Positions 17,431-26,173 of a stretch of 64,000 bases of DNA are shown here, one piece after another. A program made the position numbers and the translations under genes. This DNA comes from Treponema_B putidum (GTDB lineage Bacteria > Spirochaetota > Spirochaetia > Treponematales > Treponemataceae). Under the pieces are notes generated by a model. The model worked only from the letters and a program-made list of their open reading frames with translations. It did no database searches and was not told the origin of the DNA. The number at the start of each line of letters is the position of its first letter. Position 1 is the stretch's first letter. The stretch lies in NCBI RefSeq assembly GCF_007830595.1, contig NZ_VLLD01000001.1. One strand, written 5' to 3'.

Positions 17431-17787
17431 TTACTCACCGTCTTGTTTGTCTTCACCGCCGGCATTATCCGTACTACCGCTGTCGGTTTTCCACCATTCG
17501 GTTGAAGTTTCGGTTTGTTTTTTCATTGCCTCTTCTGATAAACCTGAATCTGATGGGGTTTTTGTAATCAGAGCCAATAAAAAGGTTGTTACAAAAAACA
17601 AGGCAACAACGACGTATGTAGCTCTTGTTAATACATTACTCGATTTTGATCCGAAGGCTGAGTTACTTCCGCCCGAAAAAAGACCGCCCAAACTATCGCC
17701 TTCTTCATTTTGTAATAAAACCAAAAAGATAATAATCGCACAAATTATGACAAAAAGTATCAACAAAGCAATACCTAAACCACCCAT
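17431..17787 (-). CDS. secG: preprotein translocase subunit SecG
   Basis: 118 residues. Two transmembrane helices (about 2-24 and 56-76) flank the SecG signature FLVLLQNEEGDSLGGLFSGG and FGSKSSNVLTRATYVVV. The C-terminal tail is Ser/Thr/Asp-rich and longer than in short SecG proteins. SecG assists SecYE in protein export. GGAG lies 7 bases before the ATG. It is followed by a terminator. Confidence 0.93.
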   Translation of the reverse strand: MGGLGIALLILFVIICAIIIFLVLLQNEEGDSLGGLFSGGSNSAFGSKSSNVLTRATYVVVALFFVTTFLLALITKTPSDSGLSEEAMKKQTETSTEWWKTDSGSTDNAGGEDKQDGE

Positions 17788-17866
17788 AGTCTAACTCCAA
17801 ATTATAAAAATACGCCCTATAGAATACAATAAAAACGGAAAAGTTTCAATAGCTCTTGTTAAGTTT

Positions 17867-18235
17867 TTAGCGTCCTTTTCTAAAAATAACGCGTTTTAGT
17901 ACGATTGTGTTTGTTTTTCCTACTGAAGCAGCTTTTAAATCTTCAACTTCAAACTTGGAAAAAACATTAGTTCTTTTGTATTCGGCGATAAATTCCATAA
18001 TAATTTTTTCGCAGTCGGCTTCATTATAGGTATCGTTACTTTCCTCATAAGTGAGATAAAACTCAACCTGATTTTCCAATCCCGGGACATCCATCTTTGT
18101 CCAATAAATTACGGCAGTCGGCCTTCCTTTAATCTCAAATTTTTCGGTCTTGGGCTTTACAAGTGCCGGATTTTCGGCAAAAACAGCCAAAACCAATAAA
18201 GCCATAATACTAATTGCAAAAAATTTCTTTTTCAT
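17867..18235 (-). CDS. small secreted protein, unknown function
   Basis: 122 residues with a signal peptide (FFAISIMALLVLAVFAEN, cut near residue 20). The mature part is about 100 residues, mixed alpha/beta, with two cysteines at most (one seen in EADCEKI). No family recognised. GGAGGG precedes the ATG by 8 bases, and a promoter-like TTAACC-17-TATAAT is present. It lies between secG and tpiA on the same strand but has its own promoter signals. Confidence 0.65.
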   Translation of the reverse strand: MKKKFFAISIMALLVLAVFAENPALVKPKTEKFEIKGRPTAVIYWTKMDVPGLENQVEFYLTYEESNDTYNEADCEKIIMEFIAEYKRTNVFSKFEVEDLKAASVGKTNTIVLKRVIFRKGR

Positions 18236-18264
18236 GTTAATAACCCTCCAATTTAAGTTATTTT

Positions 18265-18293
18265 ATTATACTGTAAGTATACTGTAAGGTTAA
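18265..18293 (-). promoter_or_regulatory. candidate promoter of the small secreted protein
   Basis: Minus-strand TTAACC (18293-18288), 17 bases, perfect TATAAT (18270-18265). The spacer contains a second copy of TACAGTATA, giving an 11-base-spaced direct repeat (tacagtatact-tacagtataat) that overlaps the -10 box and could bind a regulator. Confidence 0.55.
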
Positions 18294-18406
18294 ACAACCC
18301 TCACAGTCGTTAAGATACTAGCATTTTATGCTCATTTTTTCAAGTAGACGGTAGAAAGCTAAAGCATCAAAAGTAAAAAAGGTTGTTTACTCAATCGTCT
18401 TATCTT

Positions 18407-19159
18407 TTACTCGGAAAATAAGGCTATGGGCAAAAATGTTTTCGCTTTAAGGCCGGCTCCGCCTATTAGTCCACCGTCAATATTAGGCTTTTTTAAAAGG
18501 CCTTCGGCATTTTCTGGCTTCATGGAGCCTCCGTACTGGATTATCATTTCTTTAGCTGATTTTTCACCGTAAATACCTGCTAAGGTTTTTCTTATTGATG
18601 CATGAATGGAATCTGCATCTTCAGGGCTTGCATTTTTTCCGGTTCCTATTGCCCAAACGGGCTCATAAGCAATTGTTACCTTATTCAAATCTTGTGAAGA
18701 AACCTCTGCAAGGCCTTTTTTAATCTGCCTTTCGCATACGGCTTCGGCATGGCCGGCTTCACGTTCTTCGAGAAGTTCACCGACACATAGGATAACCTCA
18801 AGGCCGTGTTTTAAGGCAAGTTTTACCTTTTTATTGATAAGATCATCGGTTTCTTTATATATGTGGCGCCTTTCGGAATGTCCCAAGATGACGGTTTGAA
18901 CACCTACATCTAAAAGCTGAAGAACAGAAACCTCTCCCGTATGAGCACCTTTTTCTTCCAAGCCCATATTTTGGGCACCCAGCAAGATATTGGAGCCCTT
19001 AAGTACGGCTGCAACATCTTGCAAAAGAGTAAATGAAGGAGCTATCATGTACTTGTTCTTGCCGTCTCTTAGACCGGCCTTCATTTCTTCTGCAAGCCGC
19101 TTGGCCTCAGCCCTATTCATATTCATCTTCCAATTTGCCGCAATGTAAAACTTTTTCAC
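18407..19159 (-). CDS. tpiA: triosephosphate isomerase
   Basis: 250 residues, full length for the family. Catalytic residues are present: N9 and K11 in AANWKMN, H94 in ILGHSERRH, and E166 in AYEPVWAIGTG. The phosphate-binding loops IQYGGSMKPENA and GGLIGGAGLKA are also intact. It interconverts dihydroxyacetone phosphate and glyceraldehyde 3-phosphate in glycolysis. TCCTCC-type ribosome site (AGGAGG) just upstream of the ATG. Proximity to secG is common in bacteria. Confidence 0.97.
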   Translation of the reverse strand: MKKFYIAANWKMNMNRAEAKRLAEEMKAGLRDGKNKYMIAPSFTLLQDVAAVLKGSNILLGAQNMGLEEKGAHTGEVSVLQLLDVGVQTVILGHSERRHIYKETDDLINKKVKLALKHGLEVILCVGELLEEREAGHAEAVCERQIKKGLAEVSSQDLNKVTIAYEPVWAIGTGKNASPEDADSIHASIRKTLAGIYGEKSAKEMIIQYGGSMKPENAEGLLKKPNIDGGLIGGAGLKAKTFLPIALFSE

Positions 19160-19257
19160 TTTTCCTCCTAATTAATCGAGGTTAAAAGACCTCATTCTTC
19201 TTAGAACAGGTTATCCCTTTACGGAGGAGTTGTCAAGAAGGTAAAAAATGATCACAC

Positions 19258-19286
19258 TTGCACCTTTGCCTATTTTTGAGTATAGT
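19258..19286 (+). promoter_or_regulatory. promoter for a leaderless glycosyltransferase mRNA
   Basis: TTGCAC (19258-19263), exactly 17 bases, TATAGT (19281-19286). The ATG at 19293 lies 6 bases after the -10 box, where transcription should start. There is no Shine-Dalgarno sequence in front of that ATG. An alternative ATG at 19248, with AGAAGG 7 bases upstream, would lie upstream of this promoter. Confidence 0.6.
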
Positions 19287-19292
19287 ACATTT

Positions 19293-20435
19293 ATGAAGCA
19301 AAGAATCGCATTTCTATACCTTAAAACGGGAGCGGGCCATTTGTCAGGAGCAAAAGCGCTGTCGAACAAATTAATGGATTTATATCCTGATAAGGTTGAA
19401 TGTCTTCTAAAAGACGGCTTTGACAAGGGTGTTCCGCTTTTTAAGTTCTTTTTTGAAAAGGGTTATCTTGGCACTACAAATTATTTTGAACCGGGATATG
19501 TGGCCTTTTATCAATTTAACGGTTTGGATTTCGTTATGAAAGGGTCTAAAAAAATTATAGCTCCATATATTGTTGGAAAATTAGTAGACTTTTTAAAGTC
19601 AAATGAAATAACAAAGGTAGTCTGCTTACATCAAATTCTTATAACTCTTTGCCGTGATGCCATAAATAGGGTTAATCCCAATATTTCCTTAATAAGTATC
19701 GTTATGGATCCTTTTACCATACATCCTGTATGGTTTTTTGAAAAAAATACCGAGCTTGTAGTTTTTTCTCAAAAAGCAAGGAGAGAAGCTATAGAAAAAT
19801 ACGGTCTGGATGCTAAAAGAATACATCAATTTCCTTTAATGCTTTCTGAACAGTTTGATACCGCTTATAGCAAAGAGCAAATATCTGACACAAAAAAAAG
19901 GTTGGGAATTCCTCAAGATAAAAAGATTGTACTTATTGCAGGGGGCGGAGAGGGACTAAAGCAGGCAACCCCTATTGTGCTTTCATTTATGAAAAAATCT
20001 ACAGATGTATTTTTAATTGTAGTATGCGGAAAAAATCGTCCTCTTAGGCATAGCCTTGAATATTTGATTCAGTTTTCATCTTTTAAAAATATTAAAATAT
20101 TCGGCTTTGTTTCTTTTATGCCTGACCTAATGAATATAGCAGATTGTGTTATAACAAAGGGAGGTCCTGCAACTCTTATGGAAGCTATTTCCATAGGAAA
20201 ACCTGTTATTATTTCTACATATATACGGGGGCAAGAACTTGGAAATATGCTGTATATTACGCAAAATAAACTCGGATGGTATATTTCAAAACCTAATGAC
20301 ATTGTTGAAAAAGTATCTGAAATATTTTCAGATGATAAAAACCTTGAAGAAATACAAAGCCGAATAAAAAAAATGAATATAAAAAACGGTCTAAAGGATA
20401 TAGCAAATTTTATATATAATTTTGGTATCTATTGA
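19293..20435 (+). CDS. GT28/MGDG-synthase-like glycosyltransferase
   Basis: 380 residues from ATG 19293; an in-frame ATG at 19248 with a good ribosome site would add 15 residues that do not fit the family N-terminus. The protein starts with the nucleotide-sugar fold MKQRIAFLYLKTGAGHLSGA (compare GGGH loops of MurG and MGDG synthases). The second half has IVLIAGGGEGLKQA, a DLMNIADCVITKGGPATLME motif and AISIGKPVII, typical of GT-B donor sites. The likely product is a glycosyl-diacylglycerol or related glycolipid (inference). Two outer-membrane barrels follow on the same strand, so a surface glycolipid function is plausible. Confidence 0.75.
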   Translation: MKQRIAFLYLKTGAGHLSGAKALSNKLMDLYPDKVECLLKDGFDKGVPLFKFFFEKGYLGTTNYFEPGYVAFYQFNGLDFVMKGSKKIIAPYIVGKLVDFLKSNEITKVVCLHQILITLCRDAINRVNPNISLISIVMDPFTIHPVWFFEKNTELVVFSQKARREAIEKYGLDAKRIHQFPLMLSEQFDTAYSKEQISDTKKRLGIPQDKKIVLIAGGGEGLKQATPIVLSFMKKSTDVFLIVVCGKNRPLRHSLEYLIQFSSFKNIKIFGFVSFMPDLMNIADCVITKGGPATLMEAISIGKPVIISTYIRGQELGNMLYITQNKLGWYISKPNDIVEKVSEIFSDDKNLEEIQSRIKKMNIKNGLKDIANFIYNFGIY

Positions 20436-20466
20436 AAAAAAGGAGCTTTAAATATATACTTAAAAA

Positions 20467-22080
20467 ATGAAACGATTTAAAATCCTTTTCTATTTTTTAA
20501 TATGTTTGAATTTGTTTAATCTTCAAGCACAGGATATAACTTCTTATGCTAAAATACTTTACGATCATGATTCGCCTTATTATGATGATTTATATCTTAT
20601 GTCGCTTGAAAACGGTTCAGTACTGCTTTCTTATAAAAAGCCTCTGTCTCTTGCCGAGATTGCAATATTCTATAAAGAAATAGATCCGGCATATTTATCT
20701 AAAAACGGCGAAACATTATACGGAAATCTCGGCACCCTCCTTTTAAAAAATAATATGCTTTTTTCCCATGATAATTTTAATTTTAATACAAATCTTATTT
20801 TAGCGCTTCAGGGGCAATACTTTTATAATTCTGATAAAGTACCTGCGGTAGATAAATTTATAAAATACAACCGAATGCCTGCCCCTATTACCGTTCCGAT
20901 AGAACTTGGGTTTTCCAAATATGTTTATTCTTACACAGATCTAATAATTGGAAAAAATTTTAGCGGATTCCGCTTATCCTATCCTTATACAAATCTACCT
21001 CTAAGCCAAACGGCCTTAGACTACCATTTCCCAAAAAAAGCCGGTATATCCGTGGGAAACAGTTTTTTTAATGTACATATGGGAAGAGGACGGCTGAATG
21101 TAGGAAAGACCTTAAGCGGCAGTATGCTTATTTCTGACCTACCGGACAGGCATGATTATATAACAGCATCTTTGTTTTCAAAGCATATAAAAATTGATAC
21201 AACCATTGCAGAATTAAAACCTATGCGTTTTTTTATAACACATGCTCTAAGTTTTAAACCTGTAAAGCAATTTTCAATAACCATACATGAAGGAATAATT
21301 CTCGACTCTCTCTTTGATCCGAAGTTTTTGAATCCTCTGGTGGTTTTCCATAATTACGCAGCATGGAAAGAACCATACGTAAATCATACTAATGATGAAA
21401 ATTCTATGGGCTGTCAATTCGGTTTTGATATTAATATCGTACCGATTAAGGGTTTAAGACTTTACGGACAATTCGGCATGAATCAATTCCAGACCCCCTC
21501 GGAACTAAAGGGCGGATACTCTTATATTCCTAACAGTATGGGCGGAATAGCCGGAGCGGAATACGCATTTTCCCTGCCTATAGGTTATCTTATACTCACG
21601 GGAGAGTTTATGTATGCTGACCCATGGTTATATATAGGCATGGCAAAAAACATCAGCTTTTACACCTACCGAAAAGAAAATGTCCATGCAGCGGAGGATT
21701 ATGATAAATCTCTGATAGAGTATTGGCTTGCAAATCCTTACGGGCCTGACAGTATTACAGCATTTTTAAAAGCATCATTAATTATTCCGCACAAATATAA
21801 GGCAGACATTACTTATAGATTTGTATCTAAGGGAGAAAATGAAGAAAAGTTTTTTAAGGCAACGGGAGACTACTATCCTTTTGAAAGTAATCCCGAGCCA
21901 GCTAAGTACAAAACGCCGTCAGGAAATCCTACATATTTTCACACCTTACAATTGACAGGGGAATATAGTATTTTACAGAATCTTCATATCAATGGAGGGC
22001 TATCATGGACAATAGCACACGGAAAAATTAAAGGGTATTCGGTTGACTTTTTATGCGGCATTATTTACTCTATACGATGA
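20467..22080 (+). CDS. outer-membrane beta-barrel protein, Wzi-like candidate
   Basis: 537 residues with a signal peptide (ILFYFLICLNLFNLQA, cut before QDI). The mature N-terminus (YYDDLYLMSLENGSVL ... KPLSLAEIAIFYKEID) is a short helical segment typical of a treponemal barrel family, and the rest alternates amphipathic beta strands. A central motif VHMGRGRLNVGKTLSGSM resembles the GR-x-G strand of Wzi-like capsule assembly barrels. The last residues (FLCGIIYSIR) lack a terminal aromatic. It lies 31 bases after the glycosyltransferase. Role as an exporter or receptor for surface glycans is an inference. Confidence 0.6.
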   Translation: MKRFKILFYFLICLNLFNLQAQDITSYAKILYDHDSPYYDDLYLMSLENGSVLLSYKKPLSLAEIAIFYKEIDPAYLSKNGETLYGNLGTLLLKNNMLFSHDNFNFNTNLILALQGQYFYNSDKVPAVDKFIKYNRMPAPITVPIELGFSKYVYSYTDLIIGKNFSGFRLSYPYTNLPLSQTALDYHFPKKAGISVGNSFFNVHMGRGRLNVGKTLSGSMLISDLPDRHDYITASLFSKHIKIDTTIAELKPMRFFITHALSFKPVKQFSITIHEGIILDSLFDPKFLNPLVVFHNYAAWKEPYVNHTNDENSMGCQFGFDINIVPIKGLRLYGQFGMNQFQTPSELKGGYSYIPNSMGGIAGAEYAFSLPIGYLILTGEFMYADPWLYIGMAKNISFYTYRKENVHAAEDYDKSLIEYWLANPYGPDSITAFLKASLIIPHKYKADITYRFVSKGENEEKFFKATGDYYPFESNPEPAKYKTPSGNPTYFHTLQLTGEYSILQNLHINGGLSWTIAHGKIKGYSVDFLCGIIYSIR

Positions 22081-22116
22081 TTAGATAAACTATTTTAGCA
22101 ATTAAGGAAATAAATT

Positions 22117-23853
22117 ATGAAAAATAAAATTTTTATCGCTATTTTTATCATTATGGGGCTTTGTGTTTTTTCTCAAGCTGCAGTGGACATCTTTGATCCC
22201 TTATATGAAGATATAAGGATATGGGAAAATATAGGCTTACTTAATGATGTATCTTCATTACGGCCTTACCCCTTACAAGAAATAGAAAGAATTTTAAACA
22301 TTGTTATTGAATCAGGAGCTGAAAAACAAATAAAAAAAGCTCAAGAATATAAAAAACGCTTATTCGGATGTGTATTTCACTATGGAGGTGAGGCTGAATT
22401 AGGCATCAAGATTCCTAAAAAACAAAGAGATATTTTGATTGCTCCATTATTGGAGATGAATATTTCCATAAATAGATTACTTACGGCTTCAGCTCATGCC
22501 GATTTTAGTTTATTAAATAAATTGCCCAAAGAAGAAGGACAGCCTGCTTTTCAATTTTCTAAAAAAGATATTATGAAAGACAGTACTTCAGTCGGTTCAT
22601 TTTATCTATTACCTATGTTTAACTCAGGTATTGCGGTAGGTACGCCTGAATATTATTTTACGGCAGGGATGGCTAGAACATCCTTCGGCCCATTTGATGA
22701 AAATAATATTCTGATAGGAGAACAGGCCTTTCATTCGGGACAATTTATATTTGTTGTCAACAAAGAAAAATTTACATATAATCAAGCTTTACTGGCTATA
22801 TCTGCATCAAATGACCGAGGAGGTTCTTATTTTCCTCAGAAATTTACGGCAGCACATTCAATAACATACAGGCCCATTCCATGGATATCTATTGGACTTG
22901 TTGATATAATCACATACGGAGGCAGATTCGAGCCTATTTACCTTCTTCCTCTTTCAGTATTTTTTGTAGGTCAGAGCATATACAACTTTGCTGACGCCAG
23001 TATGCTGGGCTTAACATTCACAGTCAAACCTATAAAAGGCTTAAAAATAGATGTTGTACTCTTGGCTGATGACATAGGATTTAATGAGATAGTCAAATTC
23101 AAAAAAGATGCAAAATGGAGGATGGCAGGCCAATTCGGAGTTTCTTATGCAATGCCTCAAGATCATTGGTTCAGTTTTGCAGATATAAACTATACTCTGG
23201 TAACACCCTACTGCTACACAAGTGTTCACGACCTTGATAGAAAAAATCCTAACTATGAAAATTATACACACAATGGAGAACCCTTAGGCAGCAACCTGCC
23301 TCCAAACTCCGACAGAATAAAAGTTAAAGCTCAGTTTAGACCTTTAGAAGGTCTTGCAATAAATGTATCAAATACCTTTATCCGCCATGCCAACGTTACG
23401 GAAAGTGTCTATGATCCTGTAATACTAAGAGAGTATCTCAAAGAAGGAAATTATTCGACTGACGGCTCGGTCTTTAACCATTCGGCAATAATAGAGCTAA
23501 AAGATAATAAAATTAATACCGAACATTCATTCTTAAAGTCCACTCCATTTCTAACCCAACAGACAATTCAATATGTCAATCAGCTTGGATTAGAGGGAGT
23601 TGTTAATCTCCCAATCTTAAAATCCGGCGGTTTAATACAATTTAAAATGGGCTATACCTTTGAAGCAAATATAAATCCTGGTGTAAATAACCATATTTAT
23701 AATGAAAAAATTGATTTTTCGGGTTTAAACGAAGAACAAATAAAAAATAAAACTATAAATGAAGCCAATAGGCAGTTAAAAAAATGGAGAGAGCAAGCGG
23801 TCGGAAAAGAGTTTAATCATTACTTTAACATAGGCGTAAAAATCTCTTATTAA
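22117..23853 (+). CDS. outer-membrane beta-barrel protein, second of a pair, Wzi-like candidate
   Basis: 578 residues with a signal peptide (IAIFIIMGLCVFSQA). The mature N-terminus DIRIWENIGLLNDVSSLRPY followed by PLQEIERIL has the look of a Wzi-type or SLH-like entry segment. It continues as a large beta-barrel with repeated strand-turn patterns (GMARTSFGPFDENN, SITYRPIPWISIGLVD, GQFGVSYAMPQDHWFSFADI) and ends in an aromatic strand, GVKISY, as outer-membrane barrels do. AAGGAA lies before the ATG. Probably co-transcribed with the previous barrel (36-base gap). Confidence 0.62.
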   Translation: MKNKIFIAIFIIMGLCVFSQAAVDIFDPLYEDIRIWENIGLLNDVSSLRPYPLQEIERILNIVIESGAEKQIKKAQEYKKRLFGCVFHYGGEAELGIKIPKKQRDILIAPLLEMNISINRLLTASAHADFSLLNKLPKEEGQPAFQFSKKDIMKDSTSVGSFYLLPMFNSGIAVGTPEYYFTAGMARTSFGPFDENNILIGEQAFHSGQFIFVVNKEKFTYNQALLAISASNDRGGSYFPQKFTAAHSITYRPIPWISIGLVDIITYGGRFEPIYLLPLSVFFVGQSIYNFADASMLGLTFTVKPIKGLKIDVVLLADDIGFNEIVKFKKDAKWRMAGQFGVSYAMPQDHWFSFADINYTLVTPYCYTSVHDLDRKNPNYENYTHNGEPLGSNLPPNSDRIKVKAQFRPLEGLAINVSNTFIRHANVTESVYDPVILREYLKEGNYSTDGSVFNHSAIIELKDNKINTEHSFLKSTPFLTQQTIQYVNQLGLEGVVNLPILKSGGLIQFKMGYTFEANINPGVNNHIYNEKIDFSGLNEEQIKNKTINEANRQLKKWREQAVGKEFNHYFNIGVKISY

Positions 23854-23856
23854 GAA

Positions 23857-24279
23857 TCATTTAGCGGTCTTTTGCCAGACTTTATTTTTAATTTTCCATG
23901 TGCATAGACCGCTTTTTTCTTCTTTAAATTCGACATCGGCGTAGTACCGGCTGCGGCAGCTCAAAATTGAAAAAACAGGCAGGTTTGTTTTTTGTTTTAA
24001 GTTTTCAAGTTGTAAAAATATTGTTTTTGCCTTTGCACCTGCATCACCCAAGATAAAGCCTCCGTTAGCCTCAAAAGAATCGGGAGAATTACAAGGTCTT
24101 ACAATTAGAGAGCCTGACAAAATCGGCGGATAAATTATAAGGGAGTCAAATTTTTCCCTTGTTTTAAAAATAGGAATAATTTTACGAAAAGGAAAAGGCA
24201 AAAGACTTTGAATAAGCTTTTGCTCTTCATAGAGAATGGTCATTAGATTGTCAGGTAAAAAAATACAAGTTTCCGTCAT
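23857..24279 (-). CDS. unknown soluble protein
   Basis: 140 residues, no signal peptide and no transmembrane helix. Notable stretches are FKTREKFDSLIIYPPILSGS and GGFILGDAGAKAKTIFLQLE. I recognise no family. It is the last gene of a four-gene minus-strand operon (GNAT, pentapeptide, MBL-fold, this gene), starting 2 bases after the MBL-fold gene, and its end comes within 4 bases of the convergent barrel gene. Confidence 0.55.
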   Translation of the reverse strand: MTETCIFLPDNLMTILYEEQKLIQSLLPFPFRKIIPIFKTREKFDSLIIYPPILSGSLIVRPCNSPDSFEANGGFILGDAGAKAKTIFLQLENLKQKTNLPVFSILSCRSRYYADVEFKEEKSGLCTWKIKNKVWQKTAK

Positions 24280-24281
24280 AT

Positions 24282-24869
24282 TTAAAAAGTTCTATTTTCA
24301 AAATTTTGAAAAAGCGAAGCATTGAATTTGAGCTCTGTACCTATTGAAGATGGAGGACCGTAAAAGGGCATAATAATAAGACTGTTATCCAAACCCATGA
24401 GCTTTGTTTTTAAAATATTTCGAAGGGTTCGCTCCGCATACACATTTGAAGTTTGACCGATCATGCCGGCAGATAAGGAGTTACCTGTAAATACAATATT
24501 CTCAATTTGAAATATGTAAGAGTATGATGAGTGTGCAGGAATTGCAAAATATCTTACAGGATAAGCGGCTAAATCTATGCAGCCGTCTCCTCTCAGTGTA
24601 TTTATTGTTACATTTTCCGAAAAGCAGCTTCCGGCATAAACCTTTGGACTGTAAATTTTTAAAATCGTATTGAGACCCGTTTCATACGGATGCTCAAGGT
24701 TATGAGTCAATAAAACGGCTTTAAGATTAAATTCGTTTTTTTCAATTTGATATATCATCTTTTCCGTTATCTTTGCAGGATCAATTATAACAGCTTCTTT
24801 TGTAATTTCATTTCCGATAAGATAGGTGTTTGCAAAAAGTTGCGGCGAAAAATGGAGATAAACTTTCAT
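24282..24869 (-). CDS. metallo-beta-lactamase-fold protein with degenerate metal site
   Basis: 195 residues, about the size of glyoxalase-II-type MBL hydrolases. The fold is recognisable from FANTYLIGNEITKEAVIIDP, LKAVLLTHNLEHPYETGL, VRYFAIPAHSSYSYIF, ENIVFTGNSLSAGMIGQT and the C-terminal MPFYGPPSSIGTEL. Each corresponds to a conserved MBL block, but ligands are lost: HxHxDH has become HNLEHP, the GD of GDTLF is GN, and the last GHGP is FYGP. It is therefore likely catalytically dead or reworked (inference). Start overlaps the pentapeptide gene by 4 bases. Confidence 0.78.
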   Translation of the reverse strand: MKVYLHFSPQLFANTYLIGNEITKEAVIIDPAKITEKMIYQIEKNEFNLKAVLLTHNLEHPYETGLNTILKIYSPKVYAGSCFSENVTINTLRGDGCIDLAAYPVRYFAIPAHSSYSYIFQIENIVFTGNSLSAGMIGQTSNVYAERTLRNILKTKLMGLDNSLIIMPFYGPPSSIGTELKFNASLFQNFENRTF

Positions 24870-25393
24870 ACAAATTCATCTCCTTCCGTAAAAACCGCCT
24901 CACGGGTATTGGATGACTTATAAGAAACGCCGTCTTCTTCCGAATATAAAAACAGGGTCTTTTTAAGGTTGCAGTTTTGAAAATAAACGTTTTTTAAAAA
25001 CGAAAACATAAAACGTGAACTGTATAAATCCGAATCATTAAAGGAAACCTCTTCAGCCCTTATTCCGTTAAAATTATTTTGCAAAAGCTCGGAATTCTTA
25101 AAATCTGTGCGGATAATTTTTGCTCCGCCGAATGAGGAAAACTGAATATCGGAATTTTGAAAATTACAGGATTCTATTTCACAAAAATCAAAAAAACACA
25201 TTCTAAGATGTAAACCACTACAATTACAGTTTTTAAATTTGCTGTTTGAAAAACTGCATCCTGTAAAAGATTTTTTTGAAAAGTCTAAACCTTCAAATTC
25301 CAAACCGGATAAATTTAAACTATTCAAAGAATCGGATTTTTTTAAAAGCTCGAGAAAATCTTTGTATTCCGTTTTTTTGTCAAAACTAAACAT
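24866..25393 (-). CDS. pentapeptide-repeat protein
   Basis: 175 residues. From about residue 20 onwards the chain shows repeating five-residue units with central L or F (for example LNLSG LEFEG LDFSK and CSFSN SKFKN CNCSG), which fold as a right-handed quadrilateral beta-helix. Several units are irregular and cysteine-rich. Function is not predictable from the repeats; known relatives include gyrase mimics and scaffold proteins. GGAG just before the ATG; overlaps the GNAT gene end by 8 bases, suggesting coupling. Confidence 0.85.
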   Translation of the reverse strand: MFSFDKKTEYKDFLELLKKSDSLNSLNLSGLEFEGLDFSKKSFTGCSFSNSKFKNCNCSGLHLRMCFFDFCEIESCNFQNSDIQFSSFGGAKIIRTDFKNSELLQNNFNGIRAEEVSFNDSDLYSSRFMFSFLKNVYFQNCNLKKTLFLYSEEDGVSYKSSNTREAVFTEGDEFV

Positions 25394-25958
25394 CTGCTCC
25401 TTTTACAGGTTTGGACATATCGTAACCCAGTTCATAATAATGATTATTATTATAATCGAATTTTTTTATTACCTCAAAACCGACTTTTTTTGTGTGTGCA
25501 GCAAAGGAGCGTGGATTTGCTTCATTTATAAACGTAATTAAAACAGGGAAACGTTTACTCATCTCCCGTCGGGAGGTTTCAAATAAATTACGTACTACAT
25601 TTTTTCCACGATAAGCTTTGTCAATGCAAACAGGCCCGTATTGAAACGAGTTTTCGGTTGTCAGCTGTTTGCCAAGATAGTTTACATTCGGAAGGTCTTT
25701 AATCATAAATTGGAACATTGGCCATGCCGACCAAAAGTCCCAAGAAGCAGCCATAGCATAGGCCGCAACCTTTCCGTTATCACAAGCTATAGTCAATCCG
25801 TTTTCTTTTTCGATAATAGCCTTAAATTGTTCATGGGTAAATTCTGTAGTTACAAAACCGTCCTTTTTATCTTCTTCACTTACAGTAGATACATGATATC
25901 TTTTTTGGAGCTCGGCCACCATTTTAATATCTGCGATAGTTGCATTTCTATATTCCAT
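25386..25958 (-). CDS. GNAT-family N-acetyltransferase
   Basis: 190 residues. GNAT features: N-terminal RNATIADIKMVAELQKRYH, the central strand FQYGPVCIDKAYRGKNVVRN where the acetyl-CoA loop R/Q-x-x-G-x-G/A reads YRGKNV (degenerate but placed correctly), and a C-terminal FINEANPRSFAAHTKKVGFE with the usual N-x-x-S/A helix followed by GF. Substrate unknown. First gene of the four-gene operon; GGAG lies 5 bases upstream of the ATG. Confidence 0.82.
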   Translation of the reverse strand: MEYRNATIADIKMVAELQKRYHVSTVSEEDKKDGFVTTEFTHEQFKAIIEKENGLTIACDNGKVAAYAMAASWDFWSAWPMFQFMIKDLPNVNYLGKQLTTENSFQYGPVCIDKAYRGKNVVRNLFETSRREMSKRFPVLITFINEANPRSFAAHTKKVGFEVIKKFDYNNNHYYELGYDMSKPVKGADV

Positions 25959-26112
25959 AACTTCTCCTTTGATTTTAATATTTTAAACTTAAAAAAAATA
26001 TGTTTCAAGTAGTTTTTTAAAACATATTAAAATTTTATGTTTTAAAAAATATAGTTTTGACAAAATAGTCTCTTATAAATTCTTACACGTGTGTATGAGG
26101 TAATGCGCCCCC

Positions 26113-26141
26113 TTGTTCCTTTTTTGTTTTAGTACTATAAT
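26113..26141 (+). promoter_or_regulatory. candidate aspA promoter
   Basis: TTGTTC (26113-26118), 17 bases, perfect TATAAT (26136-26141). Predicted transcription start is near 26148, giving a leader of about 26 bases that holds the AGGAG ribosome site of aspA. The rest of the 25959-26173 gap is AT-rich with nothing else I can name. Confidence 0.65.
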
Positions 26142-26173
26142 GCTTGTAATTATCAATAAAATAGGAGTTTTTT

